A DNA stretch of 64,000 nucleotides, taken from the NCBI GenBank assembly GCA_004794655.1, contig SMMW01000148.1, forward strand, positions 930,001 to 994,000, written 5' to 3'. The stretch is from Marisa cornuarietis. Lineage: Eukaryota > Mollusca > Gastropoda > Architaenioglossa > Ampullariidae. The number at the start of each line of letters is the position of its first letter. Within the stretch, counting starts at the first letter, position 1. The notes below the pieces were generated by a model. It was not told where the DNA came from and made no database searches. It worked only from the letters and a program-made list of their open reading frames with translations. The position numbers and the translations under genes are program-made. This document shows positions 52,296-62,130 of the stretch, one piece after another.

Positions 52296-54125
52296 AGACA
52301 AGAGTGAAATGAAATCAGTCAGTTGGTGATGTCCTCACAACCGTTACAGGTCAAGGCCAGGTCTCGTTTTCCTATCTACGTACCACGTGTTAGCGTTATG
52401 CTGTGCTACGAGGCCAACAGCCCTTAAATCGTACAAAACCTCTCAAATCATGAAATTCAAATATGTACTTATGTTAAACATTCTTGCGTCATCGACTCCC
52501 GACATTTTTCGGAAGATAACGGGCTGATGGTCCCGCAGTTTGCACTAAGGTCGTCTACGTCTACTCGTACATGTCTTGTCCTAACAAAAATTTTAAGAAA
52601 CTTGTATAATTTAAAGTCTGTTCTATCTAATGTAAACTTCCCCAATATAGATATTCTTCATGTTTTTTTTCAATTTGCAGAAAAAGTGCAAACATTTATG
52701 TCAATATAAAAATCACTCACACAATTGTTCAAAGTGAAGATGGCTTGCAGGTAGGAATTCTGCTGGGAAAGCCGATGGCCTTCCTGTCTTAGGTAGTCGG
52801 GACTTGGCCGAGGGGTACGGGAACCTTGAAACCAACAAAACGAAGGATAAAGTTCATCCCGTTTTCTGCTTTCTCAAGATGATAACAGTAATCCACTAAA
52901 ATATGCAACTTAATGCTTTAGAAGTATGTAGCCTTATACGTTTCTCTCCAAGTAGTACTGTTGCTACTATTAGTAATAATAATAATAATAAATAATAATA
53001 ATAATAATAACTACAGTCAAACCTCGGTGTTTTCGTCGGTAATTTGTTCTAAGACCAGCGGCGACATCCCAAACGACGAAAAGTGAGGCAAATATTTCTA
53101 TATGAATGTAAATCCAATTGATTCGTTCTAAGCACTACAAAATACATACCACAAACATATTTTGTAGAGAATAAATGTAGTTTTTAATACTAAAAACAAT
53201 AAAAAAAACTAATCTAAAATGAACATAAAAGACTAATGTAAAGAGCTGCTGGCTGTGGAAACTTTCTTTCCTCCCATGATGGAGCTAAAAGGAAAGGGCT
53301 AACTAATTAGCAGGGAAAACACTTAACGGTGACGGTGAGACTTGACCACACGTGATTTTATCTAACTAGTGTTACGTTCACTTTGAAAGTGAAAAATGCA
53401 AAATAAACACATGACACCGAATACTGTGTTCGCAGTAACCACTTACCGTAGACTACGGACTATAAGCCGAGACTTTTGTCCCCAACTATAAACCCTGCGC
53501 CTCAAACAGCCACCGCCACTGCCACTTGTTAGCGGATTTTTCCGGATTTTTCAGATTCCGATTAATTTTTTGATGAGCTCCGTGTTTAACTGTTCACATT
53601 TTAAAATCAAAGTCGCATACAAATGAAGCATTAACACTCGCAATCAACAAAAACAGCACAAAAACACTGAAAAGCAATGGAATTGTGTGGCTAACAAGCG
53701 GGTGGATGCTCACAAGAGAAACAACACCACACTGAGCAGCAGAACGCGTGGGTCGCCCTTTGTTTTCTCACAATTAGCAGCGAGGTCACGTGGGCACGCT
53801 GACGAAATCCGAGGCAAATTTTATGCGGGGGGGGGGGGAATCGACAAAAACCGAACCGACGATAACCATAGGCAACGAAACCCACTCAGTAGACAGCTGA
53901 ATGTGCCAGATGAATAAGATTACAAAAACGAATTTCTGTAATAAAACAATTTTTTATGGAAATAATTTTGTTGGCGCCAAAGAAAGATGTTGAGAAAATT
54001 ACGTCGAAAATGTGAAACGAAAATGAGGCAACTGCTGACCTGCACTAAGGGCACTTACCTTGAGCCATGTCTCCAAACAGACATGGACTGATTCCAGCTA
54101 TGAACAAAAACACTATCGGACTCAT
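50335..54125 (-). CDS. Secreted mucin-tailed protein, gene C (four exons, short form)
   Basis: Exons: 54125-54059, 52824-52721, 50970-50799, 50564-50335 (TGA); phases 1-0-1; 190 residues. Exon 1 encodes the same signal peptide as gene B. Exon 2 (RPSPDYLRQEGHRLSQQNSY ..NNC) lacks two codons after the junction. Exon 3 begins DYYIRVCQHR, carries GKRESQQAKRKQ, and has lost the Tyr cluster; it ends SLQECRRCIESIGL. Exon 4 is short: Thr-rich (TTTTT, SAPTTTTT, VETTTTP twice) and ending GGCGKKRGCPP. The exon-4 frame was chosen by the phase-1 junction; another open frame over the same DNA starts MKICYTELLL and is rejected. Intron 2 contains the 39-bp satellite with repeated acceptors. It is secreted; no known family. 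Confidence 0.82.
50971..52240 (-). repeat. 39-bp satellite carrying the exon-3 splice acceptor of gene C
   Basis: About 32 tandem copies of a 39-bp unit. On the minus strand each copy reads TTTGTGTAACAG followed by GACTACTACATA, i.e. the 3' splice site and first four codons of exon 3, then ACG and an in-frame TAG. The array lies immediately upstream of the true exon 3 (starting 50970). Gene D has only one extra unit at the same place. Confidence 0.95.
52246..52293. repeat. (CT)n(CA)n microsatellite
   Basis: A short CT run followed by a long CA run borders the satellite. The counterpart in the other arm is the GT run at 58043-58092. Confidence 0.96.
52972..53012. repeat. (TAA)n microsatellite in intron 1 of gene C
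   Basis: AATAAT repeats correspond to the (ATT)n run at 57306-57351 in gene D. Confidence 0.92.
53014..53935. mobile_element. Tigger-like non-autonomous element(s) in intron 1 of gene C
   Basis: The left end is CAGTCAAACCTCGGTGTTTT and the interior contains 'cgtagactacggactataagcc' and a G10 run. There is no intact transposase. The CAGTCAAACCTCGG start resembles Tigger/mariner-type termini. The same insertion is in gene D, so it predates the inverted duplication. Confidence 0.55.
54059..54125 (-). CDS. Signal-peptide exon 1 of gene C
   Basis: 67 bp, from ATG at 54125 to the CAAG|GTAAGTGCC donor. It is identical to exon 1 of gene D and to the exon-1 protein of gene B; part of the gene C model. 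Confidence 0.8.
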
Positions 54126-54207
54126 TGTGATGCTTACAAACTGAAGACAGTCTGTGACTTCACCGTTTCTTCAGATGAGTGCTCGAGCGATTCATTCCAG
54201 TAGAAAG

Positions 54208-54215
54208 TATTTATA
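54208..54215 (-). promoter_or_regulatory. TATA box of gene C
   Basis: TATAAATA lies 83 bp upstream of the ATG in a promoter nearly identical to those of genes B and D. Confidence 0.82.
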
Positions 54216-54785
54216 GCCTGTGCGAGATTTCATTAAACAGCACGATCGACAAATTAGTCTTAACTCTAACAGAATAAAACAGATTCATAAGTAGATAATG
54301 GGAACCCCAGCCACCATCGCCCTGTGGGCTTAATTATGCTCGCTGCAAGAGGCACCATTTTGTGTTTTTTTTATGTGAAAATTTCTGTAATATTCGTGCG
54401 ATTTTAAAAGATTACAGTCTCACCAATCTGAATTCACATTCATGTTAATCTGCAGGTGAAGTATTTTCATCTGTCTTCTTACCTTTCTATCTATATTCGA
54501 TATATATATATATATATTGAATACAGGCCGTTTCAATTTATACAACGTTTATTTCGGTCTTTGAAATTGTTTTTACATATTACTTATGATGTTTACTTCT
54601 CATAGTAACTCAAGTATGAAAATTTACATTCATACGTGCGCACACATACACGCGTGAATACATATACACACAAACGCACACTCGCATATATACACAGGAC
54701 CGTGCACGCACACACACACACACACACACACACAAATATGCACATAAATACATAAACACACAGATTTATAAACTGTACGGGCGGT

Positions 54786-54902
54786 GTTTTCTGCTGAACT
54801 TTTGCAGAAAATAGACTCGTACTACCAATAGTAAGCAGTTTCCATGTATGTGTGTGAGTAAGCAACTTTTCAACATTCCAAGCTGTAAAAACCAGCGTTT
54901 GT

Positions 54903-54953
<51 letters not shown>

Positions 54954-55499
54954 CGCGCATGGGTGCGTACGAGTGTACATATGCGTGTGCGATTGTTTGT
55001 GCTTGTGTTTATGCGTGTGTGTGTGCGTGTGCGTGTGTGTGTGTTTCTGCGCGCGCTTCTTTACTTTCGTCAATGAATCTCCACCACAGACTATAACAAA
55101 CTGAGTGGCTTAATCCCATTCTTTATTAATTATCGTTTAAGAAGATTGAGTGAGACCAGCTGCGAAGAAATTAAGTAGCGTGTCTATAAAACTGACGAGA
55201 TCTTTCGTTCGCCGCATGTAGCCCTAAAAACACATTTCCATTGCCGCTCAGTCTAATCCTTCTGACCTCCTACCTGGTGGTAACTGTTATTCCCAGGTGA
55301 TCTATGTTAGCTTAATTGACATCCTGTCCCTAGCTCTCCGCCCGAACCTTTTCTCCTGAAGTTAAACAGTTCTACAAGCCTTCAAAAGATTCTAAAGATT
55401 TGTCTCTTCTGAGGGGAAGCTGCTTTGTTTGTTTGTGGGTTGTGCATGCGCGAACACAATTAGTAGTATTTATCTATTTATTCAGTAGGAGACCCTTGG
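54786..55499. other. Spacer between the inverted arms
   Basis: About 0.7 kb without a match in either arm. It contains a (GT)n(GC)n run at 54907-54958 followed by GT-rich sequence to 55045. No gene is seen. Confidence 0.7.
54907..54958. repeat. (GT)n(GC)n microsatellite
   Basis: Alternating purine-pyrimidine run of about 50 bp with a GC end. Confidence 0.96.
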
Positions 55500-55590
55500 A
55501 ACACCGCCCGTACAGTTTATAAATCCGTGTGTTTATGTATTTATGTGTATATTTGTGCGCGCGTATGTGTGTGTGTGTTTGTGTGTGTGC

Positions 55591-55594
<4 letters not shown>

Positions 55595-55685
<91 letters not shown>
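55595..55685. repeat. (GT)~45 microsatellite
   Basis: Uninterrupted GT run of about 90 bp near the inner end of the right arm. It faces a shorter CA run at 54707-54733. Confidence 0.97.
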
Positions 55686-55686
<1 letters not shown>

Positions 55687-56161
55687 AAGCACGGTCCTGT
55701 GTATATATGCGAGTGTGCGTTTGTGTGTATATGTATTCACGCGTGTATGTGTGCGCACGTATGAATGTAAATTTTCATACTTGAGTTACTATGAGAAGTA
55801 AACATCATAAGTAATATGTAAAAACAATTTCAAAGACCGAAACAAACGTTGCATAATAAATTGAAACGGCCTGTATTCAATATATATATATATATATTGA
55901 ATATAGATAGAAAGACAAGAAGACAGATGAAAATATTTCACCTGCAGATTAAAATCAATGTGAGACTGTAATCTTTTAAAATCGCACGAATATTACAGAA
56001 AGTTTCACATAAAAAAACACAAAATGGTGCCTCTTGCAGCGAGCATAATTAAGCCCACAGGGCGATGGTGGCTGGGGTTCCCATTATCTACTTATGAATC
56101 TGTTTTATTTTGTTTAAGACTAATTTGTCGATCGTGCTGTTTAATGAAATCTCGCACAGGC

Positions 56162-56169
56162 TATAAATA
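56162..56169 (+). promoter_or_regulatory. TATA box of gene D
   Basis: TATAAATA lies 83 bp before the ATG. The block from about 56035 to the ATG is the inverted copy of the gene C promoter. Confidence 0.82.
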
Positions 56170-56251
56170 CTTTCTACTGGAATGAATCGCTCGAGCACTC
56201 ATCTGAAGAAACGGTGAAGTCACAGACTGTCTTCAGTTTGTAAGCATCACA

Positions 56252-57305
56252 ATGAGTCCGATAGTGTTTTTGTTCATAGCTGGAATCAGTCCATGTCTGT
56301 TTGGAGACATGGCTCAAGGTAAGTGCCCTTAGTGCAGGTCAGCAGTTGCCTCATTTTCGTTTCACATTTTCGACGTAATTTTCTCAACATCTTTCTTTGG
56401 CGCCAACAAAATTATTTCCATAAAAAATTGTTTTATTACAGAAATTCGTTTTTGTAATATTATTCATTTGGCACATTCAGCTGTCTACTGGGTGGGTTTC
56501 GTTGCCTATGGTTATCGTCGGTTTCGGTTTTCGTTGATTCCCCCCCCCCCCGCGTAAAATTTGCCTCGGATTTCGTCAGCGTGCCCACGTGACCTCGCTG
56601 CTAATTGTGAGAAAACAAAGGGCGACCCACGCGTTCTGCTGCTCAGTGTGGTGTTGTTTCTCTTGTGAGCATCCACCCGCATGTTAGCCACACAATTCCA
56701 TTGCTTTTCAGTGTTTTTGTGCTGTTTTTGTTGATTGCGAGTGTTAATGCTTCATTTGTATGCGACTTTGATTTAAAAAACGGAACAGTTAAACACGGAG
56801 CTCATCAAAACATTAATCGGAATCTGAAAAATCCGCTAACAAGTGGCAGTGGCGGTGGCTGTTTGAGGCGCAGGGTTTATAGTTGGGGACAAAAGTCTCG
56901 GCTTATAGTCCGCAGTCTACGGTAAGTGGTTACTGCGAACACAGTATTCGGTGTCATGTGTTTATTTTGCATTTTTCACTTTCAAAGTGAACGTAACACT
57001 AGTTAGATAAAATCACATGTGGTCAAATCTCACCGTCACTGTTAAGTGTTTTCCCTGCTAATTAGTTAGCCCTTTCCTTTTAGCTCCATCATGGGAGGAA
57101 AGAAAGTTTCCAGAGCCAGCAGCACTTTCATTTTAGATTAATTTTTTTATTGTTTTTAGTATTAAACACTTCATCTTTTCTAGTGCTTAGAAGTGATCAA
57201 CTGGATTTACATTCATATAGAAATATTTGCCTGATTTTTCGTTGGTCTCGGATGTCGCCGCTGGTCTTAGAACGAATTACCTACGAAAACCGAGGTTTTA
57301 CTGTA

Positions 57306-57352
<47 letters not shown>

Positions 57353-58040
57353 CACCATCACTAATAGTAGCAACAGTACTACTTGGAGAGAAACGTATAA
57401 GGCTACATACTTCTAAAGCATTAAGTTGCATATTTAAGTGGATTACTGTTATCATCTTGAGAAAGCAGAAAACGGGATGAACTTTATCCTTCGTTTTGTT
57501 GGTTTCAAGGTTCCCGTACCCCTCGGCCAAGTCCCGACTACCTAAGACAGGAAGGCCATCGGCTTTCCCAGCAGAATTCCTACCTGCAAGCCATCTTCAC
57601 TTTGAACAATTGTGTGAGTGATTTTTATATTGACATAAATGTTTGCACTTTTTCTGCAAATTGAAAAAAAACAATTGAAGAATATCTATATTGGGGAAGT
57701 TTACATTAGATAGAACAGACTTTAAATTATACAAGTTTCTTAAAATTGTTGTTAGGACAAAACATGAACGAGTAGACATAGAAGACCCTAGTGCAAACTG
57801 CGGGACCATCAGCCCGTTCTCTTCCGAAAAATGTCAGGAGTCGATGACGCAAGAATGTTTAACATAAGTACATATTTGAATTTCATCATTTGACAGGTTT
57901 CGTACGATTTAAGGGCTGTTGGCCTCGTCGCACAGCATAACGCTAACACGTGGTACGTAGATAGGAAAACGAGACCTGGCCTTGACCTGTAACGGTTGTG
58001 AAGACATCAGCAGCTGACTGATTTCATTTCACTCTTGTCT

Positions 58041-58097
<57 letters not shown>

Positions 58098-58803
58098 AGA
58101 GAGAGAGTGTGTGTGTGTTTGTGTAACAGGACTACTACATAACGTAGTCTGTGTGTTTGTGTAACAGGACTACTACATACGTGTTTGCCAACATCGGCCT
58201 GTAGGCCATGCAGGGGGTTACTACGGAAAACGCGTGAGTCAGCAGGCGGAGAGGAAACAGTCGTCTCACCAGAATAAGTACAACAACCTCGTGAGTTCTC
58301 TCCAGGAATGCCGCCGATGCATTGAGTCCATTGGTTTACGTGAGTATTTAGCAAAAGATTAAATGTAGAGATTATTTAGCACAAAATAGATTAGGTGAGC
58401 AGAGTGTTTAGAACAAGGTCCACTAAGCACATAGAGTATCTGTTACGTTTTTGAGATTATTCTATTTGATGCCAAGATGGCTGAGTGGTATAAGCTATGC
58501 TTTAGTGAAGAGAACATTGAAGACTGGCTGGTGTTATTTTGAAAATCTGTTATACTGAACTTTTACTTTGCAGCATGGAGTACTCCCGCTCCAGCGACTA
58601 CTACAACCACACAATCAGAGTACGAACACCAGCACAGAACCAGGACCACGCAGTATCCAAGTACACCAGCGCCCACGACAACCACCACGACTGCTGTCAC
58701 CTCGGTCCCCGTAGAAACCACAACCACCCCTTTGCCCACCGTAGAAACCACAACCACCTCCCCTCCCGGAGGATGCGGGAAAAAACGGGGATGCCCACCA
58801 TGA
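56252..58803 (+). CDS. Secreted mucin-tailed protein, gene D (four exons, inverted copy of gene C)
   Basis: Exons: 56252-56318, 57510-57613, 58168-58339, 58574-58803 (TGA); phases 1-0-1; 190 residues. Donors are GTAAGT, GTGAGT, GTGAGT; acceptors are TTTCAAG, GTAACAG and TTTGCAG. Architecture is as in gene C: signal peptide, helical DYLRQEGHRLSQQNSY exon ending in Cys, basic Cys-containing exon 3, Thr-rich exon 4 ending GGCGKKRGCPP. Exons 1 and 2 are identical to gene C. Exon 3 differs by three replacements (Glu to Val, Lys to Glu, Glu to Lys) and exon 4 by three (Glu to Gln, His to Gln, Ser to Pro) plus one silent change. The Glu-to-Val change creates GTGAGT at 58234-58239, a possible internal donor. 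It is transcribed opposite to its relatives. Confidence 0.83.
56470..57304. mobile_element. Tigger-like non-autonomous element(s) in intron 1 of gene D
   Basis: Inverted counterpart of 53014-53935, ending AAAACCGAGGTTTTACTGTA before an (ATT)n run. The frame 56665-56925 lies inside it and is not a gene. Confidence 0.55.
57306..57351. repeat. (ATT)n microsatellite
   Basis: About 15 ATT units in intron 1 of gene D. Confidence 0.95.
58043..58127. repeat. (GT)n(GA)n(GT)n microsatellite
   Basis: A GT run of about 50 bp, then GAGAGAGA, then GT again, in intron 2 of gene D directly before the single 39-bp unit. Confidence 0.95.
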
Positions 58804-59457
58804 AGACAAACCCGTTACCTAACCACAAATGTCGTACCAAAGCCGATCTATGCACTTATTACAAACGGAGGATTATGAATACAAACTGCACTGTATTGAC
58901 AAACACTGGGAAACAATGTCAAGCAATTCTGACACGTGGTCAGCCTTAAAGTAATCTTGGTAGTGGCGCATGTGTAAAGCAGGCTATGATACATACGTGC
59001 ACACACATCGCCTAATGACATTATTTTGAGGATAGAAGTAGGTTCACTAGGAGCATGTTGTCCAACATTTCTCACTTTGTTTCAATTCGTCTTTCTAGCG
59101 TTGACCTGAGGTGGAAATGATGACACCAAGGATAATAATAACTTTAATAATAATAATAATAAGTTAGATGAGAAATCACGGAAACAAGAGAGGACCTACA
59201 TGTTCAGGGTTATGACCTGCACGACCTGTTTATTTCTTGGAACGAAGTATTTCTCTTGTCTGTCACTGAGGTAAAGAAACAATACAACTGTACCTTTATA
59301 AAATTTAAAACATCATGGGTGCTCAACACAGATCTGAACTTTTCAAACTGATGTGGATTATTGTCACTCTTTTAAATGAGTTTCAGTTTACTATTCTATC
59401 CATTGCTTGTTTCCTGATATATATACCTATGTTAACCTGATGCTGTTATGAGGACAT

Positions 59458-59463
59458 AATAAA
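59458..59463 (+). terminator. AATAAA of gene D
   Basis: CATAATAAAAAATG lies 655 bp after the stop and matches the signal in the 3' flanks of B, C and E. Confidence 0.6.
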
Positions 59464-59635
59464 AAATGCAGTTTCTTTGGGTTGTTTGCAGCTTACTTTG
59501 TGAGTATTCAGATTTGTATTAGAAATAAATATCATAGTAATACGAAATACAGCATAATTAACTTCTTTTCTAATACACAACTATACACGTAAGTAGCACG
59601 TATAATACCTTAAATGGTTTTTGGATAATACTTTA

Positions 59636-59637
<2 letters not shown>

Positions 59638-59669
<32 letters not shown>

Positions 59670-59724
59670 TTACATAAGATTGGGATAATACTTACACATA
59701 AACGACGCACGCACACACAATCAC

Positions 59725-59760
<36 letters not shown>
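59638..59760. repeat. (CA)n microsatellites in the 3' flank of gene D
   Basis: Two CA runs (59638-59667 and about 59728-59760) are the inverted equivalent of the GT-rich 49270-49492 stretch. Confidence 0.93.
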
Positions 59761-59763
<3 letters not shown>

Positions 59764-59815
59764 CCTTTTTAAGAAAAGTGCGACCAAAACAAAATGATGA
59801 CAACGACGACAACTA

Positions 59816-59816
59816 C

Positions 59817-59887
<71 letters not shown>
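59816..59887. repeat. (GAT)24 trinucleotide repeat
   Basis: Uninterrupted GAT run. The equivalent in the left arm (49196-49215) has only about five units, so this copy expanded after the duplication. Confidence 0.96.
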
Positions 59888-60251
59888 CGGTTTATGGAGG
59901 TTGATGAATGTTGATATAGACCAAAAGATCTACAACGACAAGGATGCCAACAAGGACAACGAGCCTCCCCTGCAAGACGATAGTTTCCGTTAGTAAAATG
60001 GCCACAAGCGGGGACCAACACAAAACGTGACCTGACTTCTGTCACATCGTGTGCTTAGTGACGACTATAAACAACTTTAGAAATGTGGTGTCAGGGATCT
60101 TTAAATGTGCTAAAATAATCACGTACAATCACGTACAATGACGTACAACTTTCACATGTTATTCACTTACAAATCAATGACGTACAGTGTTCACACGTGA
60201 TCGGCTTACATTAACACCTCCAACAGCTTCCAACATCTCTGCCGCAAGAGA

Positions 60252-60515
60252 TGTTCTAGCGGGAGACTGGTTTTAATTGAGGAGAATGTTATACTACGTC
60301 TGTATGCAGAAGTACTAGAGACTTTATATCGTTTGTGCCTTCAGCAGTTTGACTGCTCAACCCAAGATGACATGTCAGTTTGTGTGTTTGTGTGGACTGG
60401 GGTGGGGTATGTTTGTCTTAAGATTGGAGTCAGTTGCCGACCAAATGACCTGCAGTCGCGTGCCAAAACATTGCGCGAGTCTTGTGCTTTTGTTACTATT
60501 TTTCTAGCCCCACTG
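60252..60515. repeat. Direct repeat copy 2 (outer flank)
   Basis: Same orientation as 48285-48545 (ATGTTATACTACGTCTGTAT...). It marks the start of the unit that contains gene E. Confidence 0.85.
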
Positions 60516-60884
60516 CAGACATAGGTAGCACGGGCAGCCCTAAGTAACTCACGCATATATTTTGAGACCCACTTCACACATGTGTACAGCTGTTTAGCCA
60601 GAGCGATTGATAGAATCCATAAATGATAAACAATCGGGATCATTAATTCAACTCACCAATGATCGTCATTTTCAGACCTGCTACCCGCCTCATCACAAGC
60701 GTAGACTCGTCCCGTGCAGATACTGAGTACGGGTAGGACGGATATAGTAGTCTGTTAATAACACATGTTGTGTGTATGTACTCCACATAATTTCAACGCT
60801 TAATAAATATTTTCTTTCTCTACTTTGATTCGCAAGTCGTCAATTCTTTGTTTGGGGAAGCCCGGGTTGGTGAGCCGCATTCCG

Positions 60885-61065
60885 TGATTGTACGTGGTTT
60901 CAAGCAGGTGACGTGTGAACATGCACGTGATCGCAAGCAGGTGACGTGCGAACATTGTTCGTGGTCGCAAGCGGGTGGCGTGCGCACATGTACGGGATCG
61001 CACGCAGGTGACGTGTGAACATTGCACGTGATTGTAACCAGGTGACGTGTGCTCAATGTACGTTA
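60885..61065. repeat. ~33-bp GTGACGTGTGAACATGCACG tandem repeat
   Basis: Five or six degenerate units related to the array at 48545-48975. Confidence 0.85.
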
Positions 61066-61379
61066 TGTATTCGTTGCAGGACGTTGAAGGCGGGTGGTAT
61101 GAGTTAGGTCATATCGGTCACGCTTGTCCAGCTTCCCGGGGCCAGTGTCTCGAGTTTTGACGAGAAAACGCTGGAGCTTTGCAGAGAAGAGACCAACTGG
61201 GGCGGGTTTAGCGGGAAAGAATATCACTTGTAGGGGGGATCGTAACCAAGTGTTGGCGAAGAAAAATAAAGTCATCCATCATCATCTGGTTTCATATGGC
61301 GCCATGACTTAATAGAATAAAAATGTTTTCAATCTAAGGACAGGGTGTACGGACGGATAGTGAGTCTGACTAGAAAATA

Positions 61380-62130
61380 ATTGTAGCAGATTTAAAGATT
61401 ATCGACACCACATTTCTAAAGCTCTGTAAGTGCATCCCTAAGCGAGGGATGTGACAGGAGTCACTGTTCGTGTTGCTGTCCGCTTGTGGCCATTGAAGTG
61501 GCGCAAACTCGTCTTGCAGGGAAGGCCCGTTATCTTTGTTTTCATCCTCGTCGTTTGGTTTTTTGGTCGTCGTCGTCCTTCTCCTCCTCATCATCATCTG
61601 TTTAATTCGAAAATGAAGGTGTTAACTGTTGGTCGGACGTTTTTGGTATAAAAAAAATCTAGTTCACGGTTCGTAGATAAACCTTGTAACATCCCCCGTA
61701 CAGTGTAGGAATCCGTGTGTTTATGTATTTGTGTGTGTGTGTGTGTGTGTGCGCGCGCGCGCGCAGACACGCGCGTGGGTATATATGTGAGTGTGCGTTT
61801 ATATATGTATTCTTGCGTGTATGTGAGCGCCCGCATGAATGCGTGGGTGCGTGTTTCTGTGTGCGTGTGTGTGTGTGTTTCTGTGTGTGTGTGTGCGTGT
61901 CATGTAGAAAGTATTATCCCAATCATTTAGAGTGTGTGCGTGTGTTTATCATTTATCATTTAATTTAAGGTATGTGTGCGTGCTGCTTACGTGTACAGCA
62001 GTGTATTAGAATAATAGTGAATTATGCTGTATATTGTATTACTCGGGAATATATTTGTAATACAAAATTTATTGCGTAATAACTGCAAACAACCCGAAGA
62101 AACCGCACTCTTTTATTATGTTATCAGTGT
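61380..62130 (-). other. 3' flank of gene E, distal part
   Basis: Matches the downstream blocks of genes B and C ('gttgctgtccgcttgtggcc', a GT-rich stretch at 61731-61765, and the AATAAA block). The stretch 61690-61730 also matches the inner ends of the inverted arms. Confidence 0.75.
62112..62117 (-). terminator. AATAAA of gene E, displaced
   Basis: A minus-strand AATAAA at the equivalent position to genes B-D, but about 930 bp of foreign sequence separates it from the rest of the 3' UTR. Confidence 0.5.

Larger units (their letters stand above)
48890..54785 (+). repeat. Inverted duplication, left arm (contains gene C)
   Basis: The arm is a reverse-complement match to 55500-60210, including all exons, introns, promoter and 3' flank of the gene. 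The main length difference is the 39-bp satellite, which is present only in this arm. Confidence 0.93.
55500..60210 (-). repeat. Inverted duplication, right arm (contains gene D)
   Basis: Reverse-complement match to 48890-54785. It lacks most of the 39-bp satellite. The arms are very similar but not identical, with scattered substitutions and microsatellite length differences. Confidence 0.93.

Noticed and set aside
53687..53917. Frames inside intron 1 of genes C and D (also 56665-56925)
   Set aside because: They lie in a non-autonomous Tigger-like insertion with a G homopolymer and no transposase motif.
55527..55801. CVCVCV frames and THTHTH frames
   Set aside because: They are translations of GT/CA microsatellites.
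60640..60680. Possible minus-strand first exon (ATGACGATCATTG before GTGAGT)
   Set aside because: Only a 13-base coding start, no promoter or following exon could be identified.
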